Source: Flavobacterium pectinovorum (GTDB lineage Bacteria; Bacteroidota; Bacteroidia; Flavobacteriales; Flavobacteriaceae). Taken from it: a stretch of 59,839 bases of DNA. The stretch spans positions 1-59,839 of the forward strand of contig NZ_FRBX01000010.1 in the NCBI RefSeq assembly GCF_900142715.1. Reading direction: 5' to 3'. Positions within the stretch are counted from its first letter, which is position 1; the number at the start of each line of letters is the position of its first letter. Both the position numbers and the translations under genes were made by a program. This document shows positions 8,515 to 17,139 of the stretch, one piece after another. The notes beneath the pieces were generated by a model that saw only the letters and a list, made by a program, of their open reading frames with translations, did not search any database and had not been told where the DNA came from.

Positions 8515-10500
8515 ATGATGATTTATAAAAAATTACAAATTACTTTTGTTTTCTTTATGGTTTGTATAATGCATATAAGTAGTATACAGGCTCAGGATAA
8601 AAAAATGGAGAAAGCAGATGCAGCATATAATAAATTTGCTTTTGTAGAGGCTGCAAAGTTGTACAAAGATATTGTTGACAAAGGAAATAATACAATAGAT
8701 GCATACACGAAACTCGGGGATTGTTATTATTATAATGGAAGCTATGCTGAAGCTGCCACATGTTATTCTAAAATGATAAGCTCAACAAATGAGGTTAGCC
8801 CTGAATATTACTTTAGATATGCACAAGCTTTAAATAACAGCAAAAAATATAAAGAATCTGAAGCGATAATGAAAAAATATTACGCAAAATCAGGTACAAA
8901 AGATTTAAGTGAAAACTGGAATGAGGGAAAACTATTGGAGGCGATCCAAAAACAATCAGGTCGTTATACATTAAAACCGGTAGAAATCAATTCACCATTT
9001 TCAGATTTTGGTGCTGCAGTTTATGATAAGAATAAAGTAATTTTTACTTCGGCAAGAGATACGGGTATAGTTATAAAACGTAAACATAGTTGGAATGAAA
9101 AATCATTTTTAAAATTATATACAGCTGACATTACTACTGATGGCGGATTGCAAAATCCTGTTCTATTAAAAGGAGATGTAAATACAAAATACCATCAAAG
9201 TACTCCTGCTATAACTAAAGATGGTAAAACAATGTATTTTACAAGAAACAATTATCTTGACGGCAAAATTGGAGCTGATAAAAATGGAGCGACATATTTA
9301 AAAATCTACACAGCTGAAAATGTAAAAGGAGAGTGGAAAAACATAAAAGAGTTGGCATATCCGATTAATAGTGATGGCTTTTCATCAGCACATCCTGCAT
9401 TAAGTCCTAATGAAGATGAACTTTATTTTGCTTCAGATCGAAATAATAAATTTGGTAATTCAGATTTATATGTAGTAAGTATAAAAAATGGCTTGATTAG
9501 TAATGATGTAAGAAAATTAGGAGATGAGATCAATACATTAGGTAAAGAAACGTATCCCTTCATTGATGCTTCAGGTATTTTGTATTTTTCTTCAGATGGG
9601 CATCCCGGCTTAGGTGGTTTAGATGTATATGCAGCAATTAAAGATGAGACAGGTTTATATCATGTTGTTAATTTAGGAGATGGCGTAAATACAATTGCAG
9701 ATGATTTTGCTTACACAATTCAGACCGACAACAGAAGAGGGTATTTTTCTTCTAATAGAAGTGGAAATGATGATATCTATAGTTTTATAGAGAACAAACA
9801 GGTTGATTTTAATTTTAATATTAAACCAACTGTGTTCGGTGTATTAAAAGATGACACAGATGGGCTTCCGATAGAAGGTGTTGCTATTGAGGCTTATAAT
9901 TCTTCAAAAGAAAAAATAGGTACCTGGTATACAGATAAAAATGGTAAATATTCTGTGCCATTGGATCCTTTTGTAAATTATAATTTGATTTATAAAAAAG
10001 AGGGATTGGTTGAAGTAACAAAAAATATCTCTCCATTAAAGCCATTAGAGAAAAGGGAATTCTCGCAAAATATGATTAAGGAAATGGAAGTAATGGTTAA
10101 TAATCAAAAAGTAGTACTTGAAGAAGGAGATAATCTTACTGACAAACTTAAATTGCAGCCTATTTATTTTGATTATAGTGGATATAAAATCAGACAATCA
10201 TCAAAAGCTGAATTGGATAAGATTGTGGCGCTAATGATTGCCCGCCCTAGAATTACGATAACTGTAAATTCACATACGGATAGCAGAGGTAGAGATGAGT
10301 TCAATATGAAACTATCAGAGAATAGAGCCCAAGCTACAGTAGATTATATAGTAGCTAATGGAATAAGTGCGGAACGTATTAGTGGACATGGATTTGGAGA
10401 AACACGTTTGATTAACAAATGTGCTAATGGGGTAAAATGTACTGAAAAAGAACATGAACTTAACAGACGTTCAGAATTTATACTATCAGTGAGTAAATAG
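8515..10500 (+). CDS. TPR / beta-propeller / OmpA envelope protein
   Basis: The protein has 661 residues, with a signal peptide to about residue 26 (ending IQAQ). Domains in order: TPR-like helices (about 30-140); a PD40/WD40-like propeller (about 165-430, with repeats such as LYFASDRNNKFGNSDLYV and YFSSNRSGNDDIYSF); a carboxypeptidase-regulatory-like beta domain (about 440-510); and a C-terminal OmpA peptidoglycan-binding domain (about 540-661, with FDYSGYKI, NSHTDSRG and NRRSEF). This architecture regularly accompanies PorP/SprF in Bacteroidota and resembles the PorE type of T9SS-linked protein. It probably anchors the secretion or adhesin assembly to peptidoglycan. It is the last gene of the cassette. 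Confidence 0.9.
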   Translation: MMIYKKLQITFVFFMVCIMHISSIQAQDKKMEKADAAYNKFAFVEAAKLYKDIVDKGNNTIDAYTKLGDCYYYNGSYAEAATCYSKMISSTNEVSPEYYFRYAQALNNSKKYKESEAIMKKYYAKSGTKDLSENWNEGKLLEAIQKQSGRYTLKPVEINSPFSDFGAAVYDKNKVIFTSARDTGIVIKRKHSWNEKSFLKLYTADITTDGGLQNPVLLKGDVNTKYHQSTPAITKDGKTMYFTRNNYLDGKIGADKNGATYLKIYTAENVKGEWKNIKELAYPINSDGFSSAHPALSPNEDELYFASDRNNKFGNSDLYVVSIKNGLISNDVRKLGDEINTLGKETYPFIDASGILYFSSDGHPGLGGLDVYAAIKDETGLYHVVNLGDGVNTIADDFAYTIQTDNRRGYFSSNRSGNDDIYSFIENKQVDFNFNIKPTVFGVLKDDTDGLPIEGVAIEAYNSSKEKIGTWYTDKNGKYSVPLDPFVNYNLIYKKEGLVEVTKNISPLKPLEKREFSQNMIKEMEVMVNNQKVVLEEGDNLTDKLKLQPIYFDYSGYKIRQSSKAELDKIVALMIARPRITITVNSHTDSRGRDEFNMKLSENRAQATVDYIVANGISAERISGHGFGETRLINKCANGVKCTEKEHELNRRSEFILSVSK

Positions 10501-10574
10501 AGAAAATGAGATACTATTCTAAAAAATTATCTCTAAAGAATTTGAATTCACTATAAAGGTGAATAATAGATAAT

Positions 10575-10611
10575 AAAAAACAGGATGTTCTTTTTGAACA
10601 TCCTGTTTTTT
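10575..10611. terminator. Bidirectional terminator
   Basis: A perfect 16-bp stem with a 5-nt loop (AAAAAACAGGATGTTC at 10575-10590 pairing with 10596-10611) is flanked by an A-run and a T-run. It lies between the convergent genes ending at 10500 and 10671 and can serve both. Confidence 0.88.
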
Positions 10612-10670
10612 ATTTTAAATAATTAATAAAATTGTATGGACAATATCTAAAGAGAAAAAATAATAAATTG

Positions 10671-11663
10671 CTAATGTCTCTTCTTAATTAAATCTTCAGA
10701 AGGTTTACGTTTAAAAAGCTCATAATATTTTGATGAAAAATAGCTTAGCTTACTATAATTCAATTCGTAAACAACATCCGTTAAACTATGAAATTCACCA
10801 CTTTCCAATAGTTCTTTGGCGAGGTGCATTTTTTCTGTAATAAAAAAATTATTAGGTGTGTTATTAAAACATTTTTTGAACATTTTTTTATATTTAGATT
10901 CAGACATACCTGCCATTGCTGATAAAAATGTTAAAGAAGGAAATGGTCCGTATAGGTTGTTAACGAGATAGTCTCTTGTTCTGTTAACTGCTTCATTTTC
11001 AATTTCTGTTATTTCATTTTTTTCTGTTTGCGAATCATAAAATTTATTAAAAAAGTTTCCTAGCAATTTTAGAGAAATACCTTTAAGAAGAGAATCAAAT
11101 GATATATCATATACAGATTTGTTCTTAATAGACTGGATTAGCAATATGCTGTTACTGTCAATGTTTCCATAATGATAAAAAGTTTTCGTATCATCTTTAT
11201 CCGCATGTTTTGATTTGTTTTTACTCGAATATTTTTCTATAAAATCAGCTAATAATTTTTTATCAACAAGTAAACGTATAGCAAATGCTCTTTCATTAAC
11301 TGCAGGCTTGAAAGAACTCTCCAGTTGATTATCAATTATAGCTAAATCAAGTTTGTCAAAAGAACCAATTTCATAATCTGCATTGTTAATCTTTATCAGA
11401 TTTATGTGCTCACTTAAATCATAATGAAAAATATACAGCTCGTTATTAGAATGTAATCTGGTTATTTTAAGAGGAGACGTTAATGTAAAATCAATAAAGA
11501 GAGTTGAAATTTCAGGGGTAATTTGGGCAAAATAAGTATGCCCATTGCCTAATGCTTCAGGAATTTCAATTATTTTGTTGTCAATAAGTTTAGCCCCCAT
11601 TTCTTCGGCTAACTGGTATTGCCATTCTGGCGTTAAACTATAAAAATGAGTAATTTTTTTCAT
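10671..11663 (-). CDS. AraC-family transcriptional regulator (paralogue 1)
   Basis: The protein has about 330 residues. The last 100 form an AraC/XylS double helix-turn-helix (FLSAMAGMSESKYKKMFKK, then TPNNFF, LAKELLESGE and YFSSKYYELFKRKPSE). The N-terminal 220 residues are an uncharacterised sensor-like domain shared with the neighbour at 11723 (KKI-H-Y start, EIPEALGNGHTYF). I start it at the ATG at 11663; the longer frame begins with TTG at 11669 and adds only two residues, and the paralogue also starts MKKI. The 59-bp gap between the two genes suggests a duplication and possible cotranscription. The target is unknown. Confidence 0.85.
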   Translation of the reverse strand: MKKITHFYSLTPEWQYQLAEEMGAKLIDNKIIEIPEALGNGHTYFAQITPEISTLFIDFTLTSPLKITRLHSNNELYIFHYDLSEHINLIKINNADYEIGSFDKLDLAIIDNQLESSFKPAVNERAFAIRLLVDKKLLADFIEKYSSKNKSKHADKDDTKTFYHYGNIDSNSILLIQSIKNKSVYDISFDSLLKGISLKLLGNFFNKFYDSQTEKNEITEIENEAVNRTRDYLVNNLYGPFPSLTFLSAMAGMSESKYKKMFKKCFNNTPNNFFITEKMHLAKELLESGEFHSLTDVVYELNYSKLSYFSSKYYELFKRKPSEDLIKKRH

Positions 11664-11722
11664 GTACAAATAGTTTTTTATGTAAAAAATAAAAACTTGT
11701 TTTTAAATCATTTAAGCGCTAC

Positions 11723-12703
11723 CTACAGTTGTTTGACAAATGTTTTTGGAGACATTTCAAAATGTTCTTTAAATTTTGAGGCAAAATAGGAGTTATTGGT
11801 AAAATTTAATTTGTCAGAAACTTGCGATATTGATAATTGCTTTTTTTCAAGTAACTCTTTGGCCAATAGTAGTTTATTTTCCATGAAAAATGTATTAGGG
11901 GTACAGCCTGTAATTTTTTTAAATAAATTCTTAAATTTTGATTCTGACATATTTGCTTTGCCTGCTATTACAGAAATGCTCGGGAAATGTTCTTCAATAT
12001 TTTCAATTAGAAACATTTGTATAGCTATTATATTATTTAGATCTGTTTGATTAACAGTTTGGATAATAACTCTGTTACGGGATATTTTTTTTAAGTAATT
12101 AGAAATTAACATGTGTACAGTACCAACCAGATTCAGATTAAATATTGGTCCGCCTACAGGAAGTTTTCGCAAGTCATTTAATAGATGATAGCTCTCACTA
12201 CTAATTCTGTCAAATCTTACAACAGTATTTTTTGTTGGATCTATTATTTTTCGGACGTCCGGAAGTATAATATTATTTTTTTCGGCAAATTCTTTTATAC
12301 TGTTTTTTTTTATAAAAATACATAAAGCATAGGTACTGCTTCCGGATTTTACAAAGTAATTAGATTCAAGAGAACCATCAATTACAGATAAGTTATATTG
12401 CCATCTTCCTACGTTTTTCATGAAATTATGACCCGATAATGTTGCTTCACCATCAGTTAAATTATAATAAAACCCAATAAAATCACTATTTGTGTTTTTT
12501 TGAATCAGATTTAAATTTTTATTATATTTTACATTAAGATAATACGCTATAATACCATCTCCACAATCAAAAAAATATCTTGTGCCTGTTTGAAATTCTT
12601 CTGGTACTATAATAAAATTACCGTCTATTTTACCGCCAAATTGTTCTGCAAAATTTTCAACCCAATTTAAATCTGCACCATAGTAATGTTCAATTTTTTT
12701 CAT
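11723..12703 (-). CDS. AraC-family transcriptional regulator (paralogue 2)
   Basis: The protein has 326 residues with the same layout as the downstream paralogue: an N-terminal domain of about 220 residues (MKKIEHYYGADLNWVENFAE, IVPEEFQTGTRYFF) and a C-terminal AraC double helix-turn-helix (ISVIAGKANMSESKFKNLF, CTPNTFF, YFASKFKEHFEMSPKTF). No membrane segment is visible, so it is a cytoplasmic regulator. It lies between the T9SS cassette and a two-component system; either could be a target, but nothing in the sequence proves it. Confidence 0.87.
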   Translation of the reverse strand: MKKIEHYYGADLNWVENFAEQFGGKIDGNFIIVPEEFQTGTRYFFDCGDGIIAYYLNVKYNKNLNLIQKNTNSDFIGFYYNLTDGEATLSGHNFMKNVGRWQYNLSVIDGSLESNYFVKSGSSTYALCIFIKKNSIKEFAEKNNIILPDVRKIIDPTKNTVVRFDRISSESYHLLNDLRKLPVGGPIFNLNLVGTVHMLISNYLKKISRNRVIIQTVNQTDLNNIIAIQMFLIENIEEHFPSISVIAGKANMSESKFKNLFKKITGCTPNTFFMENKLLLAKELLEKKQLSISQVSDKLNFTNNSYFASKFKEHFEMSPKTFVKQL

Positions 12704-13106
12704 GGTATTTGAATTTTAAGTATATAAAGTTAATTTATTTTATTTTATTATTGTGTAATAATTTGATTTGTAGTTGTATAAGTTTGTTTGTTAATAAAAA
12801 AGAATGTTTTTTCTTTTCTAATAATACCAATTTTTACATTCTAAATTTTGTGAGCAATACTGTCGATTAATAATTTAAATTTTGTCTCCTATATCCTATT
12901 AATTATGTCTTATATTATTCTAATATAAACTTTATGTGATTTTTTTAAATGTAATTGTTTCATACATTTACTTTATACAAAAGATATGCCTGAAACTTTA
13001 TTAAAACTATAACAAGTTACTAGTCACTTTTGTAGAAAATTTAGAAAATATTTTTTTTGTTTTTTAAGCTGGGAATTTCGTACCAAACAGGGAAATATTA
13101 CCCTGC
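12704..13106. other. Intergenic region upstream of the AraC pair
   Basis: This 403-bp gap is strongly AT-rich. It should contain the promoter of the AraC pair (leftward) and the 3' end of the response-regulator transcript. I found no open frame, strong hairpin or repeat. No good GG-N10-GC sigma-54 site was recognised. Confidence 0.5.
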
Positions 13107-14423
13107 TTACATTATTTTTTGGTTAAGTGTTTTGCGATCTATTTGTAAAATTTGAGCTGCTTTAGTTTTATTATTATTTACGGCCGCTAATACTTTTATG
13201 ATCTGCTCTTTTTCATATTCTTTTAATGATTTAAGAGTCCCTTTTTGTTCAGGAATATGATATTTCAGATGCTCCGGAATATGCTGTAATTCTATAGTGT
13301 CATCGCTCATTACGATCATGTTTTGTATGACGTTTTCGAGTTCTCTAACATTTCCGGGCCAGGAGTATCGAAGTAAGATTTCTGTAACTTTTGAATTAAT
13401 TGTGATTCCTGGTTTGTTTAATTCAGCAGAGTACTTTTTGATAAAATTGTTTAATAAGTGTATTATGTCTTCTTTTCGTTCTCTTAAGGGTTCTGTCTTT
13501 ATATTAATAACATTTAAGCGATAATATAAATCTTCTCTAAATGTGCCTTTTTGGACCATTTGAAATAAATCGTCATTTGTTGCGGCTATAATTCTAACAT
13601 CTAATTTTTCTGGAGTTCTGGATCCAACTTTTGTGATTTCTTTTTCTTGTAATACTCTTAAAAGTCTAGTTTGTAATGCTAATGATGCTGTGCCAATTTC
13701 GTCCAGAAAAATAGTTCCGCCAGAAGCGGCCTGAAAAAAGCCAATTCTGGACTCACCGGCTCCTGTAAAGGCACCTTTTACATAACCAAACAATTCAGAT
13801 TCTATTAAATTTTCCGGAATTCCTGAACAGTTTACAGATATAAACGGCATGTTAGAAAAAGCTCCTTTAAAGTGAATTGCTTTTGCAATTAGTTCTTTCC
13901 CTGTGCCACTTTCGCCCTCTATAAGAACACTAACTTTGTTGTTTTCTACGCGTTTTATTATTTCTACTAAATTTTTAAATTTTTTCGAACATCCAGTTAT
14001 CCCTGCATAATTGTTTTCAGCTTTATCGTGTATGTTTTCTACAATCGGTTTTCTTTTTTGAGAAGAGTTTTGTATTGCTTTTTGCAATTCTTCCGCTGTA
14101 AATGGTTTTATTAAATAATCCAATGCACCGGATTTTATGGCTCTCACGACATTTTCTATAGATGGTAGTCCGGTTATGATTAATTTGGGCAGTAGAGGAT
14201 AATGCTCTTCTGCGTATTTTAATAACTCAATGCCATTTATGTCAGGAATATTAAGATCTGTAATTAATAAATCTATTGTATTGTGTTTTAGTACATCTAA
14301 TGCTTCATTTACAGACGAAGCTTTGTAAGTGTAATAATCGAATGATTTTAAATGACGTTGAAGTAGATTAAGCATATCATAATTGTCATCGACAATAAGA
14401 ACGTTCTCTTTTTTAAGATTCAT
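13107..14423 (-). CDS. NtrC-type sigma-54-dependent response regulator
   Basis: The protein has 438 residues. A receiver domain (1-120) has the acidic pair D12/D13, the expected phosphoacceptor D56 (LLITDLN), T84 and K106. A central AAA+ domain has Walker A GESGTGKE (about 170-177), the sigma-54 contact loop GAFTGA (about 217-222) and Walker B GGTIFLDEIG (about 235-244). The C-terminus is a Fis-type helix-turn-helix (NNNKTKAAQILQIDRKTL). It therefore has all parts needed to activate RNA polymerase with sigma-54 on phosphorylation. The gene starts 5 bp after the kinase stop codon, so the pair is an operon and the kinase is the likely partner. Confidence 0.93.
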   Translation of the reverse strand: MNLKKENVLIVDDNYDMLNLLQRHLKSFDYYTYKASSVNEALDVLKHNTIDLLITDLNIPDINGIELLKYAEEHYPLLPKLIITGLPSIENVVRAIKSGALDYLIKPFTAEELQKAIQNSSQKRKPIVENIHDKAENNYAGITGCSKKFKNLVEIIKRVENNKVSVLIEGESGTGKELIAKAIHFKGAFSNMPFISVNCSGIPENLIESELFGYVKGAFTGAGESRIGFFQAASGGTIFLDEIGTASLALQTRLLRVLQEKEITKVGSRTPEKLDVRIIAATNDDLFQMVQKGTFREDLYYRLNVINIKTEPLRERKEDIIHLLNNFIKKYSAELNKPGITINSKVTEILLRYSWPGNVRELENVIQNMIVMSDDTIELQHIPEHLKYHIPEQKGTLKSLKEYEKEQIIKVLAAVNNNKTKAAQILQIDRKTLNQKIM

Positions 14424-14428
14424 TATAA

Positions 14429-15520
14429 TTAATTTAGCGGTATTTTTATTGTAAAGATTGCGCCGGTAGGCTGGTTGTCTTCTATTGTTATTTCACCTTT
14501 ATGTTTTTTTATGATGCCATGAACAACGCTAAGACCGAGTCCGTTACCATCATTTAATGGCTTGGTGGTAAAAAAAGGTTCAAAGATTTTATGCTTGATA
14601 TCCTCGGGTACTCCCGGGCCCTGGTCTTCAATTTTTATGATCACATTTTTATGATCACTTTTAACGACAATTCTAATGGAGCTTTTTTGTGGGGAAGCGT
14701 ATATAGCGTTGATTAGTAAGTTGAAGAGAACCTGTGTTAGTTGTACCGAATCGACTTTTACAGCGATTTTCTCATTTTTAAAAACGACATCACTTTTAAT
14801 TTCTTTTTTTTGAAAATTTTGATTCAGAGATGAAAGAACGAAATGTATAATAGGTTTTATTTCAACTAATTGTAATTGATGTGGCATCTCGCACGAGAAA
14901 AAAAGTAATTTTTTTACAATCTCGCGAGAATATAAAACGGAATTTATTATTATAGAGATATCAGAGTCAATTTCTGGATTTGTATTATTATCCTTGATGA
15001 GCTCAGAAAATCCAAGTATATTTCCAAGAGGCGTATTAAGCTCGTGGGCAATTCCAGCGGTTATTTCACCAAGAATTGCTAATCGATCTATTCTTTCTGC
15101 ACTTCTCCTAAGTAAATCTTCTCTTTCTAATTTTTTGATTTTTTCAATGTGGTTGGCAACTTCAAAAGAAATAGTATCCAGCAGTTTTTGTTCATCTTCT
15201 AAAAGATGATTTTGCATGTACTTATTTTTTGGATAATGTACTTTTATAAAACCAATATTGACACTATCTATATATAAGTAACTACTTTGATAAACAGTTT
15301 CCGATGAAAGTGCTGCTGTTATATAGTGTTTATCCCGAATCTGAATTTCTACAATAGCATCTTCACTATATCTCCATGCTTTTTTTGTACTTACAATTAT
15401 TTTTTTAAAAAATTCTTCTTGATCAGAATTTGTCTTTGATATTATTTTTGAAATCTCATAAAGGCAAGTAAGTTCTTTTACTCTCTCTTTAAGTTTTTCC
15501 TCAGCGGTAGCAAATTTCAT
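14429..15520 (-). CDS. Soluble histidine kinase, partner of the NtrC-type regulator
   Basis: The protein has 363 residues and no signal peptide or membrane helix, so it should sense a cytoplasmic or protein-borne signal. The first 130 residues form an input region of GAF-like appearance flanked by charged helices (EEKLKERVKELTCLYEISK). The dimerisation/phosphoacceptor box is LGEITAGIAHELNTPLGNIL, with H159 as the likely phosphorylated residue. The ATPase domain shows the N box (LFNLLINAIYA), G1 (EDQGPGVPED) and G2 (GNGLGLSVVHG). It is first in a two-gene operon with the response regulator. The signal is unknown. Confidence 0.9.
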   Translation of the reverse strand: MKFATAEEKLKERVKELTCLYEISKIISKTNSDQEEFFKKIIVSTKKAWRYSEDAIVEIQIRDKHYITAALSSETVYQSSYLYIDSVNIGFIKVHYPKNKYMQNHLLEDEQKLLDTISFEVANHIEKIKKLEREDLLRRSAERIDRLAILGEITAGIAHELNTPLGNILGFSELIKDNNTNPEIDSDISIIINSVLYSREIVKKLLFFSCEMPHQLQLVEIKPIIHFVLSSLNQNFQKKEIKSDVVFKNEKIAVKVDSVQLTQVLFNLLINAIYASPQKSSIRIVVKSDHKNVIIKIEDQGPGVPEDIKHKIFEPFFTTKPLNDGNGLGLSVVHGIIKKHKGEITIEDNQPTGAIFTIKIPLN

Positions 15521-15943
15521 TTTGTAGGAAGTAGTCTGTATTCTGTTTTTAAATAAAGTCCAAAATTACTTAAATAATCTTCTCTGTATTCTAAATTTAG
15601 AATTTATTTAACTATTTGAAAATAAAATAAATAAGTTTTAATTTTTAGCCTTATTCTGATATTTATATACCTTATTAAGATTGTTTTTTGAGTTATATGG
15701 TGGTGTAGGAAAAAAAGGAAGATTTCTTGAGTTTTATTTACTTCTAATTTGTTTCAAACTATTTTTTAAAGCACATACTTTACTTATTCAAAAGTCCTAT
15801 TTTACTATTCTAAAAGCTTTTGCGGTGAATATCAACTTTATGTTAAGAGTAATTTTGTCTTAGTCTTTTAGTAATTTAAAAATTATTGAAAAGATCAAAA
15901 CAAAAACAAAAGATACCTAAATTAAATAGCGGTTTAAAAGAAT
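15521..15943. other. Intergenic region between divergent regulatory genes
   Basis: This 423-bp gap separates the leftward kinase from the rightward YcxB-like gene and should hold both promoters. A 60-codon frame at 15681-15863 has no recognisable product and looks accidental. Nothing else stands out. Confidence 0.5.
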
Positions 15944-16486
15944 ATGAATACTTCCAAATTTTCATTAGAGTTTGAATTGAATGTTGCTGAAATACAGAAG
16001 TTAAACAAAATGTATTACAAAGATTTATATAAAGAAAGAGTTACCATTTTTTTTGCATTAATTCTGATCTTTTTAATCTTTTTAGATTTTTTTAATCTTA
16101 GTAAAGATGAAGATCTTATAATATGGGAATTAAGAAATCTTGTTGTCATTATATTGTTCTTAATGTTTCGCTATTCTTTTGTAAATGCAATCTGTAAAAC
16201 CATTTTTAGGATAACTAAAAAAATAACGGATTACACTACTGTTTTAGGAAAGTATAAATTAAATTTTACCAATTCATTCATTTATGTTCACTCACCCTTA
16301 GGAGCTTTTGCACATAAATGGAGCCAGATAGAAAGAGCTGTTCTGACCAAAGATTTTTTCTTTTTATATGTAAAAGATGATGATCATCATATCATATCCA
16401 TTTCGAATAAATTTAATAACGGCAGAAATATAAATGAATTAATTGCATTTGTAGAACGTAATGTAATTGAGATTACAAAAATGTAA
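15944..16486 (+). CDS. YcxB-like membrane protein
   Basis: The protein has 180 residues. Two hydrophobic segments lie at about 32-48 (TIFFALILIFLIFLDFF) and about 65-80 (LVVIILFLMF). They are followed by a soluble C-terminal domain resembling YcxB-type domains, with the pattern ...HSPLGAFAHKWSQIERAVLTK... and a short -FLYVK- strand. Proteins of this type are poorly characterised integral membrane proteins. It is 94 bp before the small receiver-like gene. Assignment is by general resemblance only. Confidence 0.6.
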   Translation: MNTSKFSLEFELNVAEIQKLNKMYYKDLYKERVTIFFALILIFLIFLDFFNLSKDEDLIIWELRNLVVIILFLMFRYSFVNAICKTIFRITKKITDYTTVLGKYKLNFTNSFIYVHSPLGAFAHKWSQIERAVLTKDFFFLYVKDDDHHIISISNKFNNGRNINELIAFVERNVIEITKM

Positions 16487-16580
16487 TAATTGCTTATTTA
16501 TTTTATTTGAAACTAAATAACCAAACCGGAAGACCTTATTAATTCAGTTTTATTATTGAAGAATAATAAAAAATATAAAG

Positions 16581-17036
16581 ATGGGAAAGAAGAATATTTT
16601 AGTATGTGACAACAAAAAAGTTTTCATGAAAATGTTTAAGCGAAAATTTAGTAATGAGTTTGAATTTACTGATAGTACTTCCTTAGACCATACAGAAGAT
16701 CAAATAATAAATTTCGACAGGATAGTTCTTGTCATCTACAATAAGTTTGAATTGATTGAATTTTTTAAATTTTACAAAAAAGGAATCAATATCTTAGTAT
16801 GTATTTTTAATAAAAAATTATACACAGATTTAATTTTCTTAGAAGATTTTAATGATTTGCTTCTATTAGACGGTTCAAAGACCAGAAATGAAATCATGAA
16901 CGATTTAAAATCTAGTTTTAAAAGCACATTAGGTTTTAAACAACAAGTGTCTGAATCTGGTTTTTCTAATTTTTATGCACAGAAAAATCAATCTTATACT
17001 TCGATTAAAAAATTAGTAATAGCGAATGCCGGTTAA
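16581..17036 (+). CDS. Small protein with receiver-like fold, function unknown
   Basis: The protein has 151 residues, soluble and lysine-rich. The start NILVCDNKKVFMKMFKRKF resembles the first strand and helix of a response-regulator receiver (a single Asp where the acidic pair normally sits), and the alternating strands and helices that follow would fit. The position of the usual phosphoacceptor Asp (RIVLVIYNKFEL) has no clear equivalent, and there is no output domain. I would describe it as an atypical or pseudo-receiver with low confidence. A small unrelated protein is also possible. It follows the YcxB-like gene in the same direction. Confidence 0.5.
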   Translation: MGKKNILVCDNKKVFMKMFKRKFSNEFEFTDSTSLDHTEDQIINFDRIVLVIYNKFELIEFFKFYKKGINILVCIFNKKLYTDLIFLEDFNDLLLLDGSKTRNEIMNDLKSSFKSTLGFKQQVSESGFSNFYAQKNQSYTSIKKLVIANAG

Positions 17037-17090
17037 TTTATTACCTACTCTTAAATAATAAGCAAAAGCAACTAAAGTTGTAAGACTAAA

Positions 17091-17122
17091 AAAATGCCCA
17101 AACCGAAAGGAATGGGCTTTTT
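17091..17122. terminator. Terminator between convergent genes
   Basis: A short stem (GCCCA at 17096-17100 with TGGGC at 17113-17117, extended by A/T pairs) is flanked by an A-run and a T-run, between gene ends at 17036 and 17140. Confidence 0.7.
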
Positions 17123-17139
17123 GAATTAATGAAACTTTT

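Noticed and set aside
10575..10611. CAGGATG inside a hairpin as a further locus operator
   Set aside because: It is part of a perfect terminator stem between convergent genes, with no second half-site or -7 box.
15681..15863. 60-codon open frame
   Set aside because: No recognisable domain, AT-rich composition and odd hydrophobic content; probably chance in the divergent promoter region.
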